Source of the DNA: Symmetrospora coprosmae
Taxonomy: Eukaryota > Basidiomycota > Cystobasidiomycetes > Symmetrosporaceae
DNA length: 64,000 nucleotides
Assembly: GCA_008802785.1 (NCBI GenBank)
Contig: VUYT01000011.1
Span: 62,001-126,000 of the forward strand
Direction of reading: 5' to 3'
The notes beneath the pieces were generated by a model. It was given only the letters and a program-made list of their open reading frames with translations. It was not told the DNA's origin and did not search any database. The position numbers and the translations under genes are program-made. Shown here one piece after another: positions 46,880-56,217 of the stretch. Within the stretch, counting starts at the first letter, position 1. Each line of letters opens with the position of its first letter.

Positions 46880-49600
46880 TCAAGCAGGCGAAGCAGGCTG
46901 TGTCTCAAGAACCTCGTCCTGCTCGACCACCTCCTGCGAACTGCCACCCTCGAGCGCACCATGGCACTCTCCGCAGTCGTCATCGCCGCACCGAACTTCC
47001 TCCTCGTCCGTCTTCAAGATGCTCTGCACGCTCCCGTCCAAGCGCTCGCCCTCGCTGCCAGGCGGCGACTGCCCCGCGCGTTTTCCGGCACCAGCGGCAG
47101 CGAGTTCGCTGCTCTTGGCCGTCCTAGCACTCCTCCGCCTTCGACCCGCTGGACCGTGCGAAGGGGCGCCCATCGGTGTGCTCGGCGGCGTGCTCGGCAC
47201 TTGCAGCATGTGGCCCATGCGCTCGATCTTGGTCTTGAGGTACTTCTCGAGCTCGACCGAATGCGTCGTCCCGCTGCCAATCATGCCCACGCCCGTGCGG
47301 TTCAGCGAGATGAGGAGGTCCTGCTGCGCTTCGTCGTCTTCGGACGTCGAGGCGTCCGACTGTGAGCCAGAACCGGCATCCTCGTCAGAGTAGCGCTGGT
47401 AGGCATCGCCCCCGGTAGCCTCGTCCTCCTCTGTCCCCGGCGCCGATGGAAACTCGTACGAGTCGCCCTCGTCTTCATACGACTGCTGCACCTCAGCAGC
47501 AGCTGCGCGCGTGCTCGACTTCCGGGATGCCTTCGGCCGCGAGGCCTTTTTGCCTGATCGCCCTTTGCGCGTTTTGACAGACGGGACGGTGGTCCATCCA
47601 CGCGGAACCATGGGCACGCGCTCGGCAACCTTGATGCCCTCCTTCTCGACGCTGTCGATCTTGTCTGGGTTGTTCGTGAGCAGCTTGACGCGGTTCACGC
47701 CGAGGTCGCGCAGGATCTCGCCGGCAATGCCGTACGTGCGCAGGTCCGCGCTGTGGCCCAACAGCAGGTTAGCTGTGACCGTGTCGTGCCCCAGGTCCTG
47801 CAGGTTGTATGCCTTGATCTTCTCCAGCAGGCCAATGCCCCGCCCCTCTTGTCGCAGGTACACGATGATGCCCAGCCCCGTCGGCGACGTCGAGATGAGC
47901 CGAAACGCCTCGTCGAGCTGCTCCCCGCAATCGCACCGCTGCGAGCCGATCGTCTCGCCTGTGAAGCACTCGCTGTGCACGCGGATGAGCACCGCTGGGT
48001 CCGCTGCGACTGCGGCTGATGCTGCCTTCTCCTCTTCTGCAGAGGGAACAGCGTGGCTGGCAGACAGGCGGCCGACATAGGCGCCCCGGACGATTCGCTC
48101 CATGTCCGTCTCGCCTGCTCTCCATTCCTTATCCAGGCTCTTGCTGCGGAGCGAGCCGCGCACGTCCTCCGCTGCAATGCGCTGCGCCTCGCTCTCCCCG
48201 GCAGTGTCATCCGCTGCTCGCGGTCGCGGTTCCTCCAGCTGCTCCTTGTCGAACACGAACGCCAGGTGCTCTTTGTCGTCGTGGTTGTTCTTGTACAGAT
48301 GGAGGAAGACCTCCCCGTGCGGTGTGGGAACGCGCGTGCGGCCGTGGCAGACGACCTCCAGTGGCGGCTTGCCCGCTGGCATGTAGGCCTCCATGGCGTT
48401 CTGGAGCTGCGAGCGCGATTTTGCCCGGGTGGGCGAGGAGGATTTCCGGCCTGTCGCTGGCGGACGCGACGCCTTGAGCAGGCGTGGCAGCTCTACAGGG
48501 TCAGCAGGTGCGAGTGTGCTCTTTCTCCTGGGCTTTGCAGCGCTCTGTGCCTTGATTGGGGAGACGGGCGGGAGGGCATTGTCCAGCTTGGTATCTGGAT
48601 CGACGTCATTCAGGCTGTGGTGGAGCTGGCCGGGAGCAGCAGAATCGCTTGACTCGACGTTCGTAACCAAGTGGCTGTTTTGTCGGTCTGCCTGCTGCTG
48701 ACTGCGACGCTGTTCGAGCTCTTCCTTTTCCCCCGCCTCGCGCTCTAGACGCTCTCGCCGCGGCGCCTGCCTGGACTGGTATGCACTCTTCGGCGCCAGC
48801 TGGGATGCCTCAACAGCGATGGGCAACGCAAGCTCGTTGACATTGCCGTTCGCTGAAATTGGGTGAGAGGGAGCGTCTCTTGCCTTCTCCTTGCCCTTGG
48901 CCAGACGTTGACCGTTTTCCACAGGCGACGCTGCCGCGTGAGCCTGCTGCTGCTCCTGCTCGCGAGCGCGCTGCCGCTCCTGCTCCTGCTCCTCCTCTTC
49001 TGGACCCATGTCGCAACTCGTGTATCCCCGGCCATTCCTGTGTCCTTTTGTGAAGTGATGATGATAGCTCTGGTAGCCCGGGTGGTGCGAGAACGAGCTG
49101 CTGGGATCTTCGGGGTGCGGGTAGAACTCGTGCAGGAAGTGATTGCGGGTGATGCTGCGCAGGTGATGCACGTACGAATGCGATCAGTCACTGTGCAGAA
49201 GCGCGCTAATCCGATGCTATCCCTTCCGATGCGAACAGCCCGGCCGAGCGAGCCCGTTCCGTCCGGGGTGCTCGCAGGAAGCGCTGCACTGCACGACTCA
49301 CTGTGGCCCGCTGCTCGCTGCCGTCTCTAGGATGAGAGGATCCATCTGCGGTCTCCTAGTGCTTGCCATGCTCTGCCTCTTTGACCCTCCCATCTTCCTC
49401 GGCTGCTGGTTGCTGGTGCTGCTGCCAGTGCCAGTGCCGGAGCTGCTCGTCAGCGCCCGGAGGAGATCAAAGTCCGAGGGCGAGTACGAGTAGGAACCGT
49501 GACCATGGGCATGGGCATGACCATGGTGCGGAGAATGGTGGTGATTGTGCTCGAGCATGGTCCCCGTCATGCTGCTGTTGTGGGAGAGAGCAAAGGGCAT
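46880..49600 (-). CDS. RIB1: GTP cyclohydrolase II (riboflavin synthesis, first step)
   Basis: Converts GTP to 2,5-diamino-6-ribosylamino-pyrimidinone phosphate, formate and pyrophosphate. The catalytic domain (about 47560-48330) shows the zinc ligands in CFTGETIGSQRCDCGEQLDE, then QEGRGIGLLEKI, QDLGHDTVTANLLLG, RTYGIAGEILRDLGV, KLLTNNPDKI and VPMVPRGW. The gene is much longer than needed: an N-terminal extension of about 430 residues starts with a His-rich run (HNHHHSPHHGHAHAHGHG, exon 1, 49600 to about 49310) and continues with charged low-complexity sequence, and about 230 residues follow the catalytic domain. One intron is clear near 49160-49310; the rest is a single frame. Start at 49600 was chosen because the two frames join through GTGAGT and GCGCAG. 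Confidence 0.93.
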
Positions 49601-50109
49601 TGTCCAACTCCGCCCTTTCCAGTCAGCAGCAGGATGGCCCCCTCCCTGACGGGTAAGCGAAAGCCGGGAGGGTTGGTCAACGGTGGCGAATCCGCTTCAA
49701 CAGGTTGATGATATGGCAACCGAGTATGCAGATGTGTCAGGTGTTCCGCTACGCTTATGCAGCAGCTGTGTGTGCTGCTCATCAGCGTTCCTGCAGCGTC
49801 CCCCTGACGTACAAGATGCGGCTTGTCCTGCGCCCGCTCTCACCCTCCAAGCTCGTGACGAGGAGGACCAGACGACAGCAGTCAGGCGGCTTGTACAATT
49901 CCCCTCACACCTAGCATGCGGTTATCCTCTTGTGCTCCGCGTCCCGCATCGCTCCTCCGCCCCGTCGTCGTGCAGCCCTCCCCTCCATCCGCTCTCCATG
50001 CGAGCAGCCGGCGCTGTGTTGCCCTTCGCCGCCTCAAACGCGCTGCTCGCTTCACCTTTGCCCTTCCACGCTGTCAGCAGCAGCAGCAACAACAGTAGCA
50101 GCAGCCAGC
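49601..50109. promoter_or_regulatory. Divergent promoter, RIB1 / EAF3
   Basis: 509 nt between start codons on opposite strands. A CAG/CAA-rich microsatellite (50078-50110) lies directly before the EAF3 start. Confidence 0.55.
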
Positions 50110-51747
50110 ATGGCCGCCTATCCTCCACGCGACTTTGTGCTCAACTACAACGAGAATGAACGCACCCTCTGCTACCACGGTCCGCTCATCTACGAGGCGG
50201 TCAGTCGCGCTCTGCGAGAACAGCGACGCGCCGTGGATGCGGCGAAAGGCGGGCATCTGACGACGATAGAAGACTGACATAACCTCGCCTGACCTGCACT
50301 GAACTGCACTGCGATCTCTCTGCCTCATTCATCGTCTGTCTTTCCCCAGAAAGTAAGCCCCCTTCAACCCGCTGCAACTCGCAGGTGACCTGTGTCGCTC
50401 GGAACTGACACCCTCGGGACCCGCAGATTCAAAAAGCGGAAATATGGACAGACCCAAAGGAGCACGACGGTCAGCTCGGTCCGCACTACCTCGTGCACTA
50501 CAAGGGGTGGAAGGGGACGTGAGTCGAGCGGTGCCGTGTCGCTATGGCTGGCTGCCTGCCTGGATCTCATCGCTGCAGGGATACCCCTTCACACTGACAC
50601 CACCCCGCCCATTCGTGCATGTACAGTTGGGACGAGTACGTCCCAGAGACGCGCCTTCTCAAGTGGAACGAGAACAACATTGCCCTGCAGAAGGAGCTCA
50701 ACCGCGCCCAGATGGCGCGGCAGCGTGCCGAGCGCGAGGCCTTGAAAGCGGGCAACGTCGACTCGTCCCTCGCGAGCAAAGCGGCAGCAGGAGGGGCAAA
50801 GTCACAAGCGGGCGCAGCGGCCAACTACATCAATAGCGGAGTCAACGCCGGTGCGCGTGGGACGAAACGCAGCAGGGAGAGCATTGTCGAGGAGGAGGAG
50901 TACAAGAACCGCCCAGAGATCAAAATTGTCATTCCTGACTCGCTCAAGGTCAAGCTTGTCGATGATTGGGAGGCCATTACCAAGAACTCGCAGGTGGGTC
51001 TACCTCTCTGTCATTTATCCCAGCCCTCGCTTGTGTTCCCGTCATCCGGGCACGTGAGAGGCGGCCAGTGAGCCCAATCGCTAATCAAGCCAACTTCCCA
51101 CCTCGAAGCTCATCCCTCTTCCACGCACACCAAGCGTATCTGACATTCTCGCCGCCTACGCCGCATCCTGTGCCTCTTCCTCCTCCTCGTCCAAAGGCCG
51201 ATCTGCAGCCCTGACGACCGAAGTCTGTTCTGGACTCAAGCTCTACTTTGAGAAATCGCTCGGCAACAACCTGCTCTACCGCTTCGAGCGGAACCAGTAC
51301 GGTGAGATGAAGAAGCGGTACCAGGTCCTACCCCTCGGTGCCGACGAAGGGCAGCGCAAGGAGATGGCAGACATCTATGGCGTCGAGCACCTTCTGCGCT
51401 TGTTTGGTGCGTTGCCCCGGTGCACCATTTTGACCGGTCGCGGTCGTTGCCGTGTACGTGCACGCTGTAGCTGACTGTATTCGCTTGTCCACCGTAGTTA
51501 ATCTGCCCGAGCTGATTGCGCACACAAACATGGACTCGGAGACGGTCACCGTTCTACGGGAAGCACTGCAAGACATTCTGAGGTGAGCCACGACGGCGGT
51601 CATGATCATGATGCTATGCAAAGCGTTCGTAGCATGATGGGCGTCGCTGACGCGTCCGGCAGGTATATCGCGGAAGAGCGGGACAACCTGTTCAATGTTA
51701 AGTACGAAGAGACGAGCAGCGCGTACCAGAACATTGCACGGACGTGA
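50110..51747 (+). CDS. EAF3: EAF3/MRG15 chromodomain protein
   Basis: Subunit shared by the NuA4 acetyltransferase and Rpd3S deacetylase complexes, reading H3K36 methylation. Seven exons (50110-50199, 50350-50352, 50427-50518, 50627-50993, 51109-51406, 51498-51582, 51663-51747) give 339 residues. The chromodomain is NENERTLCYHGPLIYEA, K, IQKAEIW, HYLVHYKGWKGTWDEYVPE; Tyr/Trp residues of the aromatic cage are visible. A basic linker (RGTKRSRESIVEEEEY) leads to the MRG domain (IVIPDSLKVKLVDDWEAIT, GLKLYFEKSLGNNLLYRFER, YGVEHLLRLFVNLPELI, LREALQDILRYIAEE) and the end QNIART. The second exon is predicted to be only AAA, encoding the Lys of YEAK that is conserved in the family. Confidence 0.93.
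50350..50352 (+). other. Predicted 3-nt microexon (AAA) of EAF3
   Basis: AAA is flanked by CCCCAG and GTAAGC. Including it gives YEAKIQKAE, as in MRG15 (YEAK); skipping it keeps frame but drops the Lys. Confidence 0.55.
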
Positions 51748-52114
51748 GCGGGCGGGATGCGAGGAGCTAGAGGATGCAGAGGAGAGTACAGTCTCCGCTC
51801 GCGAGGGGCATGGAACGTATGAAGTAGCTTGTTGTATACGGGCCGGTATAAGCGGAAGCGCGTGAGCTCGACTCACACTGGCAGACCATCGACCCAGGGT
51901 TGTCCATGATTGCCTAGCCCACTCCGAGCGATTCGGACACCCTGAATTGAGACGCGCGACCCATTCCAAGATGCATCTGACAGGCTTTCCGACTCGCATC
52001 AGGTGTCGGCTGGGTCTTCCCGCGCAGGCAGGCGGTACCTGAGCTGGAGCGAGCGTCATGCTGCCCTCAACCTCTCCCACACTCGCAATTACCTGCCGCA
52101 CATTACAGCACAGC
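51748..52114. promoter_or_regulatory. EAF3 3' flank / EMC8 promoter
   Basis: 367 nt, same-strand neighbours. An in-frame ATG at 52058 could extend EMC8 by 19 residues. Nothing else notable. Confidence 0.45.
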
Positions 52115-53089
52115 ATGGCTCCTGCGCCCTCGTCTTCCTCATCGCCTGCGTCACCCTCCAGCTATGCCTTCCAAGCGCCTGCATCCCTCCTACCCCTGCT
52201 GCACGCGGCGCGCTATCCCTCCTCGACCGTGCTCGGCTGCCTTCTGACCTCGCTAGGCAGCAGCGAAAGCAGCAACAGCAACAAGACTGTCGAGTTTGTG
52301 CACGCCATACCGCTGCTGCACCACTGGACGGCCCTCTCGTTCGCCATCGAGCTCGGCCTGACGCTCGTCGAGGAGTACGCCGCGTACAAGGGGTACGCGC
52401 TCGCCGGGCTGTACTTTGCCAACGAAGGGATTGGAAGCGAGACGTGTGCCGTGCCCGAGCTGCTCAAGAAGGTCGTCAAGGCAGCCGCGGTGGATCCAGC
52501 GAAACCCAGGTTGAGCGTCTTTGCGGTGAGCTGTCTGCATAGTACAGGCTGCAGCGTGACGAGTATCGGGGCTGATCTCGCTTCTCGCGTTCACCCAGCT
52601 TGACAACAAGCACTTGACCTCGGATACGAAAGCATTCACCCTCGTGAGCGGCCACGGCCTCGCCGCTTATATCGCCGCCCGCTCGAGCTGACCCGCTCCG
52701 TCTCGCGTGCTCGCGTACAGGTTGACGCCGCCACATCAACAGCGATACCAGGGACGACCATCACCTTTCCCACAGTCGGCATAAAGACGACGTTTGTTCC
52801 ACAGCCGATACAGACGCCCGCTTCGCCCTCTAATCTGCCACGGCTCATCAAAGCGCGGCAACATGAAAACCTCGAAGACTGGGACCAGCACCTCGAGGAC
52901 ATTGGAGCGAGATGGCTTGCGAACGAGAATGTGCAGCTCGTGCAGCCGGGAGAAGAGCTGCCGCTCCAGCCGCAACCGCAGACGCTGCTGGAAAAGGCGA
53001 CGGCTTCCAAAGAGGCTGCTGCGCGGATAGCGTCAGAGAAAGACGCGCCGAAGGGTGAAGAGGCGCCGACGGGGAACGTTGGGCGGTAG
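52115..53089 (+). CDS. ER membrane protein complex subunit EMC8/9
   Basis: Cytosolic MPN-like subunit of the EMC, which inserts tail-anchored and multi-pass proteins into the ER. Three exons (52115-52525, 52599-52643, 52721-53089) give 274 residues. Family marks are LLHAARYPSSTVLGCLL near the start, EFVHAIPLLHHWTALSFAIE, LVEEYAAYKGYALAGLYFAN, LDNKHLTSDTKAFTL and, near the C end, NLEDWDQHLEDIGARWLANE. The metal-binding JAMM residues of active MPN proteases are absent, as in all EMC8/9 proteins. A low-complexity Ser run and a 30-residue charged tail are additions to the usual ~200 residues. Confidence 0.92.
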
Positions 53090-53483
53090 CATCGGGTCGT
53101 GCTGTAACATCATCGAGAAGGCGTGCCGGTCAAGCCTAGCGGCGGGAGCTGCAGACTGCCTGGGCATGCCACTTCGTCTGGAGAGGGCCGAGGGCGGATG
53201 CTGCTATCCATGCCCTGCCAGGCGCTCCGTGCTACTGTGCTGCGAGCTCTTACAACGTGTCGACTGACCTGTTGACGGTCGCAGTAGGTGACAATCAGTA
53301 CGAGGATGACGCACTGGGACACTTTCGTCTAGTGCAGGCCTGGGTTTGAGGATCATAGTGGCTCTAACTGCACTTTTAGGTAGGTACAGCAGCGAGGGAA
53401 CGGTCTGCATCGGTCTGGATATAAGTCTGTCTCAAAGGTACGCCTTGTGCCCGCTCATGCGGTTTACTTCAAGTCAGATGCCG
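53090..53483. other. Convergent intergenic region
   Basis: 394 nt between EMC8 and the first member of the unknown tandem pair. No motif or repeat recognised. Confidence 0.45.
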
Positions 53484-55567
53484 CTAAGAGCGGCTGCCAG
53501 ATCTCGAAGGCGTCGCCGTGGGTGGTATGGACCGCCCTCTGACCGTTGCGGACTGCTGATGTCCCGGACGAGTTGCAGACGAGGGAGCCCTCTGTCTCGA
53601 TGATACCGATAGCTGACGTGGGCGCTTCAGAGGACGTCCTCGACTGTCTGTCCCGTATTGATGAGCTGCCCCGACTGCCTGTCCAGAGCGCTGACTTCCT
53701 ATCGAGCCGACGCTCGAAGAGCGGTTCGAAGAGCCCCGCACAGGAGATTGGAAAGCAGAGCGTAAGGCCGCACCCAGACCGCTCGATGAAGCGCTCTGAC
53801 TTCGGCGGTGCACGGGAGTGTTCGCCCCAGGTGTGATGCTGAGGCGAGGCTGCTTCCCTTGAGCAACAGATGAGAGGGCGGCCGCACCTGGGCTCTGCGG
53901 TGGCAGAGAAGAAGCTCGCCCTCCCCGATTGTCCGAGTGGAGTGGAGACGCACTGCCGCCCGCTTCGAGGCCTCTCCTCAGAATATCGCTCAGCGTTGTG
54001 GAGACAGACCGGCAATCCCGTTGGAAACCAGCTGATTGAGCTCTGTCAGTTGAGTTCGACCTAATGACTTGCTTGCGTGGTCGACCAGTGCGTTCTTCGG
54101 AGGGCCTTGCTGAAGGACTGTGGCGCTCTGAGTCTGAACCTGAACTACCAAGAGAGCGTTCCCGTTTGCTTGATCGAGCTAGTTTGCTTGATGAGGCGGC
54201 TCCTCCCGACGATGGACCGCCAGCTTTATTCCGAAGCCATTCCTCGTACCTCGTGCGTGAGTCCTGATTTACCTTCGCCCAGTTAGTCTTATGCGCTCCC
54301 AGGGCGTGCTGTGCCCAGCTGCCTAGCGCATAAATTCGATATTAGTCAACTCAAACATAACCGCTGACTCCCTGAACGCACTGATAGTGATGGACTCCCT
54401 GCATTATTCGCGACGCCGCATCAGCACTCTCACCTGTTCGCGCATCCGATGCCCATAGCCACCTACCCGCAAGTCCTGTTCGGCCCTGTGTTACCGCGCC
54501 ATTCAACTTTGTTGTAGCAGACTATCGAGTCCTCTGCTGCTCTCTCGGTCAGCAACCCGGAGATCCCGCTTGCTTCTCTAAGTTTGAGGGCGTGCTCGAA
54601 GGCTAGCCAGTGCGTGTATTCGTGAGAGATGTAGGCGCCGCTGCGAAGCGAGAGTCTTCGTCGGCAACTGCACTCGGCGTGAAAATGGTGAACATCACGT
54701 ACCTCCCAAAATTACCCTGCTCGGTACTGGGCCACAAGATGTGCACCATCAGAGAGATGTTCAAGCAGTGAGACTGTCCAGGCGGGTGCTGCTACTCACC
54801 ATCTATCCATCAGACACTCCCGTTTCTTGGTTGTTTCAATAAGCAGAGGCTTGATCAGAGGGAATGGCGACTCGAGGGCCCGAGAGTAGACCAGCATATG
54901 CACGCACAAAATTCTTCTGTTTACCGGCGGGCTCAAAGGTCTGGACCCATTGCTGGTACTGAGGCAGACTGGCCTCCTTGGCTCTCGCGAAGGAGCCAGG
55001 ACCTTCGTGACTGTCGTAATGTCTCGAAAATTGTGCTGCTCGGCCCGGGCAGATCCAGAGCATCAAGCCAAGCTCACAGCCAGGCACGGGAATGCCGCCC
55101 TACCGTATGAATACGGCCTTAAGCTCAAGTTGTTGTAGGAAGCCGGCATGGTTAGATAGGCCAGATGTGGGGGAAAGGGGGGGCTGTATACTCACCAAGT
55201 CTCCGACGGACATCGAATCGCTTTCAAATTCACTTTTTGTAGAAAATCCCAGTTGGCGAGGTCTGCACCTGGGTTGATGGATGCGAGGAAGAAGTGCAAG
55301 TGCTCATGATGCTTTCTGTTTGACGTTGAACTGCCAGTGTGTTCGCTGGTTGAGGGTGTAAGGAAGCCACTCAGTCTGTGTCTCAAACAAAGGCATAAAC
55401 AAATCGTGAACGCACCAGCCAGTTATGCGGCACTAGGAGGAGGAGCAAGAGCGAGCTTCCTCAATGAGTAACTTGCACAGTATCGACTGGGCCAACGGAA
55501 GTATCGAACCTACTTGAAAGGTGGACTTTGCGCCCTGATCTGCTGGACCGCCCTTCTTTGGCCCCAT
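53484..55567 (-). CDS. Unknown protein A, paralogue of the neighbouring gene
   Basis: I do not recognise this family. The start (55567) reads MGPKKGGPADQGAKSTFQ, ended by donor GTAGGT. A 17-nt exon (55432-55416) follows. Further short exons encode HHEHLHFFLASINPGADLAN, then FSRHYDSHEGPGSF and YQQWVQTF (near 55000), EYTHWLAFEHALKLREASG with AEDSIVCYN (near 54650), and a final exon with HALGAHKTNW and RTRYEEWLRNKAG. From there 240 residues are Ser/Arg/Pro-rich (QSAGFQR, SVSTTLSDILRRG, VHRRSQSASSS) to the stop at 53484. Each ordered block has a counterpart in gene B (56218-58390). Some boundaries are uncertain, in particular between 55196 and 55040. The repeated His/Trp/Tyr pattern suggests a compact fold, but no function can be claimed. 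Confidence 0.65.
55416..55432 (-). other. 17-nt microexon of gene A
   Basis: TGCCGCATAACTGGCTG between CCTAG and GTGCGT. Same length and position as the 17-nt exon in gene B (58280-58296) with 11 of 17 bases identical. Confidence 0.6.
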
Positions 55568-55750
55568 TGGTGTAACGAGTTGCTTTGGCTGATCAGATGT
55601 AAGTGCTGACAGATCTAGGCGAGGCGATCCAGGCGAGTTGAAGATAAGGAGTAAGAAGCAGAGGAGCAGAGTGGCGGGCGCTTCAGAGCAGAGGAGCGGA
55701 GGGATGGAACAGAAGAGGGACCGCTGCCCCAGCAAGTCTTTCGGGGTGGC

Positions 55751-55892
55751 CACCGCCACGACACGTAGAGGCAGCCTTTGTCCGACATACCCCACCTTCG
55801 ACGTGGGAACCGGTGGCGGGAGATCCGCGCTGGATACGTGCGCTGTGGAGGGTCGAAGCTCGTGCTGCGAGAGATTATGGCCGTCTTGATCA
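55751..55892. repeat. 142-nt duplicated upstream block, copy A
   Basis: Matches 58531-58672 over 142 nt with 10 substitutions and no indel. A stretch of 54 nt in its first half is identical. It lies 184 nt upstream of the gene A start codon. It includes short inverted arms CCGCCAC and GTGGCGG and an ACGTGG core. Confidence 0.9.
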
Positions 55893-56217
55893 TGTCACTT
55901 TGGGCGATACGAGAAGGCAGCACTGCAACCGTCCATCGTGGTGCGACCTGAGGTTTGGCAGAAATAGTAATTCTATGCTACTTTCTGGCACAGCAGCGAG
56001 CAGGTTCTCTTCTCTTTTTCGTTGTGGTTTTGGCAACGGTCCCTGCAAGTCTCTCTCTCTTCTAGCCTTCGCCTTCGTCACGACCTCCCGCTCGGCCACC
56101 ATTTCTCTCTTTCTCGAAGCCCCATTCCGGACGCTGCCTCTATAGCTATTGGAAAGCAGATCTAGAGTGAAGCCAGACTCTGTCGTCGCTCCCGCCTGGT
56201 GCGTCGCGAGGAATGCG
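55893..56217. other. Intergenic between the two paralogues
   Basis: 325 nt between copy A of the upstream block and the stop codon of gene B. Pyrimidine-rich near 56050-56110; nothing else recognised. Confidence 0.45.

Noticed and set aside
47511-48080. 189-codon plus-strand open frame
   Set aside because: Antisense to the GTP cyclohydrolase II catalytic domain.
55638-55889. Plus-strand open frame through the 142-nt block, matched by 58454-58669
   Set aside because: The two frames agree in phase, but substitutions are not biased to synonymous sites, so a small protein is not supported; kept as a non-coding duplicated block.
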